This document shows, in pieces, positions 24,501 through 36,400 of a stretch of 64,000 nt of DNA. The notes beneath the pieces were generated by a model. It had not been told where the DNA came from. It saw only the letters and a list, made by a program, of their open reading frames with translations, and made no database searches. Positions within the stretch are counted from its first letter, which is position 1. The number at the start of each line of letters is the position of its first letter. The position numbers and the translations under genes are program-made. Origin of the DNA: Formicarius rufipectus (Eukaryota > Chordata > Aves > Passeriformes > Formicariidae); the NCBI GenBank assembly GCA_013399695.1, contig VXAU01000760.1, positions 3,263,602-3,327,601 on the forward strand, given 5' to 3'.

Positions 24501-25406
24501 AAAACTGAAGCTGTCCCAGTAACAGAGCAAGAAAGAAACCAAAATAATTACCAGAAACTCCCACTTGAAAAAATTAAAAACAAAATAAATCCTCGAGCAT
24601 CTGAGTTTTACCAGCTGATCTAGGACGGATCCCATGTGCTCATTTTCAAACTTAAAGAAATGACAATCTGTTCTGTGGCAGACAGCACAAAAGAATTCAT
24701 AAAAGGATACAACAGTATAGTACTGTATCTTTGAGGCATTTATGCTTTAATTTAAAAGGGTTTGGTTCATAATAGTCTATTTATTAAAGTTTGTAATTTA
24801 TAAGAATAAAAATCCATGCAATGATCAAGAGTTTCAGGTTTGGTTATGAATGCATTTTGCTTCAAAAGTATTTTCACAACATTCGCTGAACAGGCATGTT
24901 AAACTTTACTTAGGAAAAAATAGCAATAACAAACATCTTTAACAAGCTGTTTCTCTGACTGCATGTTACAATTAACATAAATGGAAACCCACCAGATCAG
25001 CACTATCCTCGTCCCACCATTCCCTTTCCTAATGACCATTGTCAAATCCTAGTTTTTTAGAACTCCTGTTTTATGAACAAAATTTGCTTGTAGCTTTATC
25101 ACTGTAAAATACTACTAGGATTAAAGAGTGCCTTTTAAAGCTTAACAGTAGTTTCCAGCACCTCCAAGCTTGTGATTTCAGTGACTGCCAGAGTCTGCAA
25201 ATTACCTGGAACAATGCAAAGAACAATAGACATAAAATACTTTTCCATCCAAGGCACTTTAGCATCAACACAGGCTGATATTTAGCAACCAAATACAGTG
25301 AACATTGAATTTAATTCATTATGTTGGAGAAAATTGTGGGCAAAGATGTTGGAGGTGAGTTGTTTTTATGTTTTTACTTCAGAACATTTGCAAGCTTTCA
25401 TTGTAA
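21554..25406. other. Non-coding stretch, no gene seen
   Basis: Open frames up to 144 codons (22769-23203 on +) have no family likeness and lack flanking gene structure. The sequence is unremarkable AT-rich DNA with no repeat family I recognise. It lies beyond the poly(A) site of the gene at 26.7 kb, so it is downstream of that gene. Confidence 0.4.
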
Positions 25407-25496
25407 ATAAACCCCCCTTAAAAAAAAACCAAAAAAACCCAAAAAAAACCCCCCCAAAAAAAACAACCCCCAAAAATTAAAAAAAAAAAAAAAAAG
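25407..25496. repeat. A/C low-complexity tract ending in A17-type run
   Basis: About 90 bases of alternating A and C runs on the + strand (C6, A9, A7CCC, A8, C7, A8), ending in a long pure A run near 25480-25495. It resembles a decayed microsatellite or poly-A-derived tract. No SINE or LINE body precedes it. Confidence 0.8.
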
Positions 25497-26734
25497 AAGG
25501 CTCAAGATGAAATAGGTAAATTAGAAATTTAAATACTGGTCTGATGCATGGGGCTTTCTTTTTAAAGCAAATGCTGCTAAATCAAACCACCACAGCTGCC
25601 TTCATAGGAATTAATGGTTCTTTGGAAAAATCTGCAACAGAGGCAAAGCCTCTTGTCTGCTGCTGTTTGGTGTCGGCCTTTTTGGGAGGAGACGGCTCTG
25701 GCAGCAAAGGCCAACATTTCCCTGGGCAGGCAGAGGTCCTTTCCAGGCTGCAGCCTCCTCATGCAACAACACCCCCACCTGCCAGCACCACCCCTGCTGC
25801 AGCTGTTCCTGGGGACCTGGAATGAGTTCAGTATTTTGAAGCTGCAAGTCCTTTCTTAAGTGACTTCTGACTTGGCAGGGTCAGAGTGGTTTTATATGTG
25901 CAACAATAGCGGCAGATCTGGGGGAATGGTTTGCCTGCAGCAAGAGCAGAGGTGAAAAGCGGCTGTGCAATGGCCTCTGTCTCTGCTGCACTCAGAAGTG
26001 GACACTGCATTAACCACAGCCTAACCCCAGACATCATAAACATCTCAGGGGGAAAAAACAACTTATTTGAGGGCCTGACAGTCTTCCTGCAGGGAGAGCT
26101 GGTGCTGTGAGTGCCTGCCTTTTCGTGATAACAAGAGTTTTGTTGAATGTGCACTGGTCCATGGAGTTGCTTCACAGAAGCAGGAGGGACCAACGGGGAC
26201 CTGACATGGCTTCAAGTTCAATTATCACTTCAACAGCATTCTACTTGAAAATCCATCATCTCAGTATTTTTTCAGTCCCCAGAAGAATTAAGACTCTGCA
26301 AATGCTATGTACAAAAGAATTTGTATCTGCATAGAACCAGAGTGGAGCAAAGAAGAGTCACAGAAGAATTCTTCCTCATCCTTCCTCTCGTACTGTTTTC
26401 CAGACAATCATCTGAGATGTTCTTTTTAATTTTTATGCTGAAGGGTTGCTATGGCTTCCAAGGGATTTCATGTGCTGTGAGCTCTTCCACCAACTTCAGT
26501 GGAAGGAGGGTTGTATCCTGAAGATTCCCCAGAGAACCGACACAAGGGCTTTAGTGAAATAATGCAAGGAAACATACTCCCTGCTACACCTAATTACACT
26601 TCATTCTTAAGCTATGGACGTTCACAGATGTTCCCAATGACACACAATGGAAACTTCACAGAAACCTGGAGGGACAATCTGAGTTATCCGAGACAGCTTT
26701 CCAAGAAATCAAAAGAAAACCCAAAAACCACTAC
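25497..26734. other. Non-coding stretch just downstream of a - strand gene
   Basis: This lies past the inferred cleavage site of the - strand gene. The part at 25640-25860 is GC-richer and open in several frames on both strands without family likeness. No gene is called. Confidence 0.4.
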
Positions 26735-27760
26735 AGCAGATAAAACAGTATCTAGTTTATTACATATAGAAAGAGATTTCAAGAATTTACAAACACCCAC
26801 ATTTTCATTCCAGGGAAAGAGTCAGTTTGAAAAGTTCACCCTTTGTTGTTTTCATTTTGTTTTGTGGTTTTCTGTTGGTTGTTTTTTTGTTTTTCTTCTT
26901 TACAATATATACAATGGAAGACTTTGATTTCTTTTTTTTCTGATTTTTTGTCAGTTCCTGTGCAATTGATGAATTCAAGCTGACACTTGCAAATACCATG
27001 TACAGTAATGTTTGTCTTCATTGTAGTTAATACAGACTATTATTTTACAAGGAGTACAAAATTATTTTTCTTTTGGAAAGAATTCAACTCAACATCAGGG
27101 TTATCTTACAACTGATAGTATCAGTAAATATGACTGTACAATCAAGGCCCAGGGACCAATGACTCATATTATATTATTTTCTGAATTACAATCTTAAAAC
27201 AAGAATAGTACCCTACTCTATTCTTAGAAGCCTTGTTTTAAGCAGGTTTCCCACTCTGTTTACAACAGAATATAGTATACCTCAGTTCCACATCAAAAAA
27301 GATGTGATGTAGGAAAAAGTTACATTTTAATTAAAAAAGCACATGTATAAATCAAAACCTATGTTAAATATTTAATACTCTTCAACCAACATTAAGTTTT
27401 GTATGTAATAATTTACAATGATGATTTGTCATACAGGTTTTCAGCAGCAAATGAAGTTGTGTAAATGTGCTAGTAAAATACCCATTCTCACCATGACGTA
27501 GTGGTGGGCACATCAGTTCATGTGGCCAGCTAAGTCCTTCTGGTAGAGGATGAAGTGAGAGATTTGTTGTCCAGGTGTCACAGTGCTTCTGCTTGGCACA
27601 ACACAGGATGTGCAGCTCAGTCAACTAACTCCTGAGGTTTGTGTAAAGTAAACAAACTGAACTGGATGCATCGTACCCATTTACAGAGGAAGAGGAGGAG
27701 GAGGAGGTGAGGTCCTAGTTGTGAGAGCATGAAACATTTATAGTCTTGATACCCATGAGT
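26735..27760 (-). other. 3' untranslated region of an unidentified - strand gene
   Basis: About 1 kb follows the stop codon of the terminal exon on the - strand. It is AT-rich and has AUUUA-type words, a Pumilio-like element (TGTATATA on -, 26906-26913) and a pyrimidine-rich CTCCTCCTC patch just after the stop. It ends with AATAAA, followed by a GT/T-rich downstream element (TGTAGTGGTTTTTGGGTTTT). This is the classic order for a real mRNA 3' end. The exact cleavage position is estimated at about 26730-26745. Pumilio elements and AU-rich words are established post-transcriptional control sites; their use here is inference. Confidence 0.6.
26756..26761 (-). terminator. Poly(A) signal AATAAA
   Basis: TTTATT on the + strand is the canonical AATAAA hexamer on -. 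It is followed, in the - direction, by a GT/T-rich element within about 40 bases, as expected for a functional cleavage and polyadenylation site. Confidence 0.6.
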
Positions 27761-27799
27761 TTAAAAGGAGGATTTGTTGAGGTTGTGTAGGTCATCGTT
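27761..27799 (-). CDS. Terminal coding exon of an unidentified - strand gene (partial)
   Basis: The last exon begins right after a textbook 3' splice site on the - strand: a branch-point-like TGCTAAT, then TTTTCTTTCTCTTTCAATTTCAG. In the phase-0 frame it encodes NDDLHNLNKSSF and a TAA stop at 27761-27763. The end SSF would fit a class I PDZ-binding motif (Ser/Thr-X-hydrophobic). If the incoming intron has another phase, the tail would be either Arg then TGA almost at once, or a longer frame stopping with TAG at 27715-27717 (ending INVSCSHN). I cannot name the gene. A 3' UTR and poly(A) signal follow. Upstream exons should lie at higher coordinates. Confidence 0.5.
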   Translation of the reverse strand, partial: NDDLHNLNKSSF

Positions 27800-27831
27800 C
27801 TGAAATTGAAAGAGAAAGAAAATTAGCATCA
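27800..27831 (-). promoter_or_regulatory. Strong 3' splice site of the terminal exon
   Basis: On the - strand TGCTAAT (near the vertebrate and yeast branch-point ideal) is followed by 16 nearly pure pyrimidines and TTTCAG. It is the best acceptor in this part of the window and the main reason for calling the terminal exon. Confidence 0.6.
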
Positions 27832-28479
27832 TGGGGATTTTAAAAGCTTTACTGCAATTATTTCCCTCTCCATCCTTCTTTTTATTTTTTTTAAAAAAGA
27901 GTTGTCATCTAAACTGAAAGTGTTAGTACCTTGAAAAATTATGGCATACACAGTTGAACTGTACTCAAGCATGTGAATCCCAAAAGCATTTAAAACAGAT
28001 GTTGGCAATAAAATTCAAAGCAGTCAGAAACACATTTAAAACTTGCAAGAGATTCACCTAAGCAGAAACAATTTAAGTGTCCATACTGATTAACTCTGAC
28101 AAGCTTCTGTGACAAGAGAGAAAAGCTCAAAACACCAGCCTGCTGTTGGCGTTTTTACCAGCTACAAGAGTCACTGGATGTCAGGCCCTACAAGAGGCTT
28201 TCCTGGCCACCTGCAAACACCATGGCTTGCAAGAGAAGGATGACCAAGGAATGGAGCATTTGGGGTGCAGAATTACCATCTCCTACTGACACACAAGCTG
28301 CAAAAACCCCTGTATCCAGAAAATCCAGGTGAAGTCCACACATATATCTGCATCTGACTTCTTTCTGAGAGAGGTGAGTGAATAACAAGGTCCTGCAACC
28401 CTGATAATGCACCACACAGGTTTGCTGGGGGATGAATGCCAGAAGCTGCCTTTGAGCCTGACCTACCAGTTCTCCTCAT

Positions 28480-28830
28480 CCCTTGGCTGCAGCCTCCCTG
28501 ATCTGGCACACACTGCAACTGTCTCTGTCAGCAGGTCCTCTCCACTCTGCCGTTCACAGTGAGGCAGGTCCTCACGCCAGGGCTGTGAGCGGGAGTGACA
28601 CAGCGGGGCGCGCTCGGTGCTGGCCAGCCCCGTGTCCTGCTGCAGCAGATGCTCCGGCCCCAGCTGGGAGCAGTGTCCCTGCTGGAGAGTGCAGGGCTGA
28701 GGTGGCACCCAGGGGCACCAGGGCTGCCCACCCATGGCTGGCCACACATGCAGCACCCTCCTCCCACCAGTGTCACCATCCACCATCTCACCACCAGTCA
28801 CACGCAGCCAGACCCACTGGGGACTGAACA
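28480..28830. other. GC-rich block with CpG cluster
   Basis: This block has a G+C peak with about ten CpGs, centred on CAGCGGGGCGCGCTCGGTG at 28600-28620. Several frames are open on both strands, so no coding claim can be made. It lies about 0.7 kb upstream of the terminal exon, inside the presumed last intron. It could be an intronic regulatory element or an old GC-rich insertion. Confidence 0.35.
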
Positions 28831-30393
28831 GAACACCAGTGAAATGAATACCATTTTTGTTCTTACTGGGGTTACAGGACTACCATCATTTACATTTCAG
28901 GAGTTTCACCTAAAATCTGCTGAAGCAAGACTTAGATTTTACATAGAAGTGTGTCTATTTCTATATTTGATATTAACTATGCTCCCGAAAAGATGGTAAA
29001 CACTGCATTTTCCTCAGTACAAATAAAGGCTTCCCATAGATATGCTGAAGTAAAAAACTGAAAAGACCTCCTGTCCTATATTCTTTAATTGCACAAGAAA
29101 CAGAATTTACTCTGTGTGGTCCTTCAAGTGAAAGGAAAGCCTATCCCTGCAAATGATGTGTGGTATGCTGTGAAAACTCCCTGGAGAATTATCTCACAGA
29201 TCTCTTATTTACTTTCAACTTTCTTCTGCACTCACATTGCGATCTACTGGAATGTTCCTACCCAAATATCTATATACAGCTTCACATAGCTTTACAGCTT
29301 TCAACTACATTTGACCTAAAATTAGCCAGTAATGCCATACTTTATTAATAAAGACAAGCAACAAAGGAAAAATGGCTTCATTGAAATGGAGGAGCGTGAT
29401 TTGCATGCTGCATAGCCAAGGTGGGTGTTCCATATCCAGCTTCCATCCAGCAGGGCCAGAGGACCAGCTGGGTGCCCACCAGGAAAGCCCCACAGTACAA
29501 CCTGCCCTGCACTGACAGGGCAAGTGGAACTTTATTCTGCTAAGAGATTTTAAGTACATCAATAATACATAATTTGTAGTATCAGGGCCAAGTACTACAC
29601 CTACTCACTAGTATTCAGGTCATCTAAACTCAAATACATCACATATTGAACAAAATGGCCTGTCCCACCCAATTCCTCACCAATTCCACCAGTATGCCCA
29701 AGAAGTTGTCACAACCACTACCAGCTGACATTCACTCCTGGATTCTGAAGTCAGAAGAGCAAAGGAAGAAAGAGAGTAACAAGTCTATTGGAAAATCAAA
29801 ACACTTCCTAAAGGAATTCACTAAGAAAATAATACTGCAGAATCCCACAGTTACAGAAGCCCAAGTGCTCACACATTAAAGTTCTGCACATGTGTAAAGA
29901 GAGTGAAAAAACAGCAGGCTGAAATATCCCAGAGTCTGAGACAGGATAAGGAGCCAGACTCCTTTAGGACACGACCTGGAACGGGCTGCACTTCACACGA
30001 ACGTCAGCTGAAGGTATGACAGGACATGGGGGCACAGAGCAGTTTCAAACTTGTACTTACACACCCAGGATGTTCAGCAGTACAACAGGGAAAGCTAAAG
30101 CTGTCTGTCACCCTTCCCTAAAAATGTGTCCATTGCTTCTGCTTTCTTCTAATTTTGTGAGTGCTAAGAACAACCGATGGCAAGGATTTGTTTTTGTAAC
30201 CAATTCCTCTGACCAATCTCTTTCCATACAACACGAATTATGTCACTGAGAATGACAATCCGTGCCACCACTACAGTACAGCAGTGCCTGTTCTGTCTGA
30301 AGGCACAAAGATGTGTAGAAAACAGCCATTCTGAGAGCAAAACTGCTCCTCCAAGGTCACTGGAAATGGGCTTTGGATCCAGGGAATACTTAC
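28831..30393. other. Intron-like DNA, no gene seen
   Basis: AT-rich sequence. A + strand frame running to a stop near 30021 keeps a CpG cluster (ACACGACCTGGAACGGG and CACACGAACGTCAGC at 29967-30006) but has no start or family likeness. Nothing else is supported. Confidence 0.35.
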
Positions 30394-30456
30394 TTGCACC
30401 TAATGCATAGCCAAAAGTGTCATCCTCAGTTTTGGCACACAAATGCTCTTTGTGGA
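30394..30456 (-). other. Candidate - strand coding exon (63 nt)
   Basis: The exon is bounded by TATTCTTTTTAAG (acceptor) and GGTGCAA followed by GTAAGTAT (very strong donor). Its length is a multiple of three, and one frame is open: two bases, 20 codons, one base. It reads HLCAKTEDDTFGYALGA, with ordinary protein composition. An in-frame stop lies just before the acceptor, as expected at a real exon edge. If joined directly to the terminal exon at 27799, the protein would end Lys-Arg-stop, so another exon may lie between. It belongs plausibly to the same - strand gene, but I recognise no family. Confidence 0.28.
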
Positions 30457-33400
30457 CTTAAAAAGAATATTTCTTAAATATCTGACAAAACAGTCTGAAC
30501 CTCCTCTCTCCCCAGCGAACTATTACAGTGTGTTCCAAGGCGGAAGGACCTTATTTGGAAATGAAATAATGGGTTGGATACCTACAGACATCAGTATTTC
30601 CTTAACAACACACAAAACAGCACAGAAGACAAGTGTTCTAATAGAGAGTGCTAGGATGGCAGTGAGCTGAGGTAAGGATCATTAAAAGTACTGACATCAC
30701 TGTTGGCAACCAGAGAAAAGGGAAAACCTGTGTTTAATCTATTTCCTATTCACCACAAGTTTCAGTTGGAATCCCCAATAATGCAGTTGTGGTTGACTTT
30801 ATGGAAAAAATTAGTGATGCAAGAAAAATGTACTGAAACAAACAAGCATCTTTAAAAGTTACTACAAGGTACCTTTGACAAGTAGTCTCTGCTCAACATC
30901 TGTTACAACACACATGCAGATAACACTGATGCATGTTCCAGCTGGCAAAGCTTCCTTCTCAAATCTCTTAGACCAGGACGGATACAGCACAGCTAGCTGC
31001 AGTTCCTATTACAGCTGAAAGCCCATTCTTAAATCCAGTAACTAAAAATATGTTGATATTTCATTTTATTTCCATTATTGGGGAGTTGGAGAAGAGTACC
31101 TGAAATTTGGACTAAGAGCAGAGTGTCTAGACAATTTAATATACCTTTCCTGTAGTTTTCATACATAACATAGATGTGTTGCTAAAATCCACTGAAAGTG
31201 TAATCCTGACTCCTTCCTTACAATCCATTCTCTTTGAAAGTAACCAAGAAGGAAAAAACAACAGTGAAATCTCAAGCAATGTTCAAGCAAAAGACTGTCC
31301 AGTAACCAATTCTGTTCACTATTAGGAGACAATAATGTATCTTGTCCCTAAAACACTAACGGAAATGTCCTTCCAAAGGGTCATTTAATTTCAAAACAAG
31401 TCAAATAACATGAAGGTGCTGTTGAAGTTCCACCAGCAATTCAGCAAATAAATGCAACTACTTTGTCACTGATTAACACACCAGGGCAAAATGTGGATCC
31501 CAAACATCAGACCTGCTCAGGACGTTGTGACACCTTGCCAGTGTCAGCTGGCATCTGTTTAGGAAACAACTCTACAGGTGACAGAGACAGGTCAATGCAA
31601 AGATGATTCTTGACTGAAGAAAATGCAGTTTTGTTTTTTTTTCCAAATCTACCTAAGGTGGATAATTTTGCAACTCTGCCATCAACCCTGCTAATCCAAA
31701 CGTATTCTCCAGAACTGTACCTATCCCACCTGCACCTCATGTGAAACCATGAGCAAGGTCTGGCTGAAGACTCCCTGTCATAGTTACTAGCTATAAATAA
31801 AAGGTTTTAGAAGTAAATGCAGTTGTTTTTTAGTTTAGGATCATATAGAATATCTTATTCTGTGTGATTTACCACATAATGAACAGATCTACTTCATGAA
31901 AAATAAAAAGCTCAGGAACAAAGGCTCAAAACAAAAGGAGAGTCATTATGAACACACTCTGGAGGACTCTGCAGGATTCCACCAGCCTGGCCATCCCTTG
32001 CCTGGGCAGGTACAACTGAGTGTCTTTAGAAATCCCACACAAAGCAAACACATTAAGACATCCCGAGAAGCTCAACTGGAGCCCTTGTCGTGGTGACACG
32101 TGCATGAATGATGTAAGGAAATGGTTCAGACCCACCTACAAGTCCATCCCCGTTCCGTGACACCGTGCTGAGGAGCAGAAGTAGCGCCTGTTTACATTTT
32201 TCTTGGCATTGCTAATGTGCACACAGATACAGGAAGTATCTCGTTTGGATAAATTAAAAACATGGACCAAATTTAAGCTAGTTCAAATAACTTCTTTTCA
32301 AAGAGATGCAAATAAGCCATTTCCCCGCTCACAGGGATGCTGGAAGAGCAAAGGAATGCGGCAGAGAACAATGGCTGCTCCAGTGCGTTAATTGCAGCCT
32401 AACAAAAAATTGAGTCTAACAAATGGAATTCCAAACAAAACCAAACAAAGTAATTACCACATTGCAATTTAACTTGACAGGCTGTAATCTAAATTTAATT
32501 GAGAAGCTTTTCTTCCTTGTACCCCCTAAATGCCAATTTCGGCTTTCCTGTCAATGTCCTAAGTGGGGAATTACTGACCACTGGATTTCACCAAGTCCTT
32601 TCCTATCAGGCAGAGGAACTGGATTTGGTGTTTCCACCCCATTTCCTTGTCATGTACTTAATCTTTCACTGCTGTAGGAACCTAAGGAAAGGTACAGATG
32701 ATAGAGTATTTCTGCTATTAGTTCAGACAAAATTCATGTATTGCACCATGGAAAAAAAAAAAGCCATTCTCACCACAGCAGAAGAGTTTACTCACTTCCC
32801 CAGAAAGAGAAGGTGGGACCAAAAAGCCCAACTCTAAGACTTTAAAAATAAGATGAGCAGACCACCAGGTTTTTACATTTAAGAACCCATTTCCTTGGAT
32901 GTAAGTACAGTGGGAAAGCACAAACTAAACCACACACATTCTTTGGATGAGCTTCTGCCCAGCAAAGAATTCATATGTTTGATTTCAGCTTCACAGCATG
33001 TCAACCTGATTTAAACTCATTCAAGAGAAAACTAAAGCAATCACAGAGGTCAGCAAGAAAGGCTGCTGCCACAGCCACTGAGCCAGGACTGCCTGCCCCA
33101 GCTCTTGGCAGGGGAGGGGGAAGCTGCTGGAGCTTGGATTTGCCCACTTCCACCTATAAAGAGGAGGATATGAGCCAGCTCTCTGCACTGGTACAAAAAA
33201 ATACTGAAAAAGAAATTCACAAAGTTTCCACACAGAAAAAAATATGGAAGGGATCTCCTGTACTCAAAATCAGCAGCAGTTAGGGGTTTGAACAGAACTG
33301 ATGACCCAAATAATTAATTTCTGATTAAATAGTTAATATTTTCAATTTTGGGGAAAAAAAAGTGAATTTTTTTATCTTTTGAAGACTAAAAGAAACAAAA

Positions 33401-36400
33401 TACAACTAAATGCAGAAAGCAAGAGCTTAAACTCAAAAGAATGTTTTGTAAAGAAATTCTACAACTTTTCTTGCAGTGATACAGCCAAGCAAGTGATAAA
33501 GCAACTGTCCAACAGTTGCCGAAGGTACAAAAATCCAAGATACAGCCTGTAGATTTTTGGTTGATTGTTTCTTCACAAAATGCAAAATATGAGAAGTGCG
33601 TATCAATAAAAGGTGCGACATTATAAATGGGGTTCTCACATTTGTTTCTTCCAATTTTGTAAGGACTGAAGGTCTGGATCTTTCCCCTTCCTTTACTAAC
33701 AGTCCAGCTAAGTAATCAATCAAAGGGTGAGACCAGCTTACAAGGAAGAAAAACACCCTTTGTTTCAAGACTGAAAATAAAGATGTTACTGTGAGGCCAG
33801 GGACCTCATGAGATCAGTACTCCAAGTTCATGCAAATCTTCTTACAGTGCTCCTCTAACACTCCTGGCAGCACTGTTTGTGTTTGATAGCCCCCAGACAA
33901 ACCCACTGCTGGTCCAGGGCCTTCTCCCCTCCCCAGACTGCAATCATGAGAAGGAATATCAAACTCTAAATGTGCATCACCTCGTTAAGAGCTGCAGCCC
34001 ACACAGGACAACATTGCTTCTGGCTGCAAGATTCAAAGACACTTGCAAATTCAACAGCTGGGGTCATTCATTATTTTGGGATTTGCACTATTCAGTTCAC
34101 CGAGTTTTCAGCACAACTCTGAAGAATTTGGGACATTCACACTTCCCCTGAGGACCTGCACTATACCTGCACCTAGAGTTCAAGAAAGCAGTGGAAGTGC
34201 ACTTTTTATGGCTGTACCCTTCAAAGAGGAAAACACTACTTAGTATTTATCTTTATCAAACATATAACCATAAATGAACAATATTAATGAGGGGAATCCA
34301 GAAACAACTCAATTACGTAATTTGTTGTTCAAAAGAGCTTTCTTAGAACTTTTTCTTTTTTTTTAAATTACCTTTATGGCACTTTGGAATTCAATAAAAC
34401 CCAGTGATGTTGGGAATCCTTTCAAGTGCTGTGTCTATAGGGAAGCAGACGACTTGGGTGCCTTTAGATGCACTTACACCTCCCCACCCTGTTAACAATT
34501 TAAACATGCACAATCTAATTTGACCAAACTTGAGTACACTGAAGCTGTGCTCATATTATATCAACTAAATTATATCAGCAGTGGAGCTCAGCAACATGTA
34601 ACATGTAAGTGTAATTTAAGTAGAACAAATCTCAGCTGCTGCATATTCATTTTTCATTATTCTTCTGTAAATCTGTATTTCACATGCCTTTCTGGCACTG
34701 TTTCCCCATTCCAGTTGCCCAATTCCATAGCCACTTTCTCCTGTGCTCTTCTGACCCGACTTTATAATGCTCATTTTCCGCCAGATATACTTTTCTCTGA
34801 CAACATGCTAAAAACCCTACATAAATAGTCTCAACTGCCTTGAAACTGTTCTCATGATACATACTAAATTGTGAGAGTTACAACTTCAAGCAAGGAAGGA
34901 TTCACACCATTCAGCTTTGCTGGAGCCATTTTCCTCCCAATGGACAAATAAGGGGAAAACATAGACCAGACAGAAGAAAAATGGCATTTAAAAGGAAGGG
35001 ATACAGAAGCCCCACAGGGGGAAACGTGGCCGGCCGACCTTCACTTTGAAATTTTGCCAGAGCAAATTAAGTAGCTAGTCTGTAACACGTCTGGCAGCAG
35101 TGTGGGAAGGAAGTTCTGCCGTGATTTTGGATGAAACACTTCCTCAATTCACAACAACAGTGCACTAAATATCAAAAAAAGGTTAATAAGGAGATACTGG
35201 GAAACATATTGTGAAAAACACGCCAAGAAAACAGAGGGGGGAGAGGATAAGAACAAACAATATCATAAAGTTGATAAAACTGTACTGAGAAGTTTCAAAA
35301 GCCAAGGTAGAAGTAAATTATCCACTCTTGTGACACTGTCTGCTATGCATTAATACAAAAACTACCATACAGCAGAAATAACATTTGAAAACAAATGAAA
35401 GGTTGTACTCTAATAAAGTGAGAGGAGAAGGCCTTTGGCAAAAGGCAAAAAGCAACAGCAAAGTTTATTCCATCTTGAAGGTGAGCTAGAAAACAATAGT
35501 TTAAACACAGATTTACCTTTTCACCAAGATACCACCATCAGTGTGATATCAAATGAATTATATTAACTACTTTGACCCATTGCTTTCTGCTTTGTAGACC
35601 AAGATAACAAATCTTACAAGACTATGACGTCTGACATCGTTTGTTCCAGTAAGAACATATCTTCATATACATCCACATAAATTCATAATTTATTTCTAGC
35701 TGCTACTAGTTTGCACTCATTTAACCTGACCTTTTTACCTTCTATCTCTGCCATAAATTCTCTAGGAGCTAGATGGCATCTTCTTCCTCCCAGCACTTCA
35801 AACCTGACAACTGAAATCCAAAGCATCAGCCATACCCAAAAGCTGCCAACAGTGAAGTGCTGTGGTTGGGACAGACAACCTGGAGACAGGTGGAAGACAC
35901 ACAGGTGGATGCAGAAAGACCCAAAATCTAATTCCGGTCTTGGTTTGATGTGACATGGAGTTCTACTCAGGTTACTTTGCCTTGGTCTCATGGAAAACAT
36001 CTACCCCATCGATTTCTACATGAAATTTTCCTGTGAGGAGGAGGAATTCAGGGTGTCTCAAACATGCAGTCACTAGAACATCGAGGGAATTATTTTTCTG
36101 CTTTAATCTTGCCATGTCTCAATGCTTTGCCTGTGAGCTGTGAACTGCTACCTGACAGGAGAGTTCAGGCTGCCAGGGGCCAGCCAGCAGGGTGGGAATT
36201 GTCTTGACGGTGCCCACATAACGACAAACGCAGTGCAGCATCTGGACAAGGTGCTATAAATAAAACATGGGGCCAGCCAGACACTGCTGAGAAGAAAAAA
36301 GAACTGAAAAAAATGCTTCATTTGGATCACTGCCGACAAGTGAAAGATATGGGATATGTGGGAAATGCAAGTTTCTTGCTACATGGTCTTAAACAAGAAT

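Noticed and set aside
30517..30671. + strand exon-like segment after CTCTCTCCCCAG reading NYYSVFQGGRTLFGNE
   Set aside because: Good acceptor, but the frame meets a stop before the nearby donor and it opposes the - strand gene. Not supported enough to call.
30870..30896. 27-nt - strand splice-bounded segment
   Set aside because: Acceptor fair, donor (AAAG/GTACC) weak, phase relation to neighbours ambiguous.
32136..32167. 32-nt - strand splice-bounded segment with two CpGs
   Set aside because: Good acceptor but weak donor (GTGGGT) and too short to distinguish from chance.
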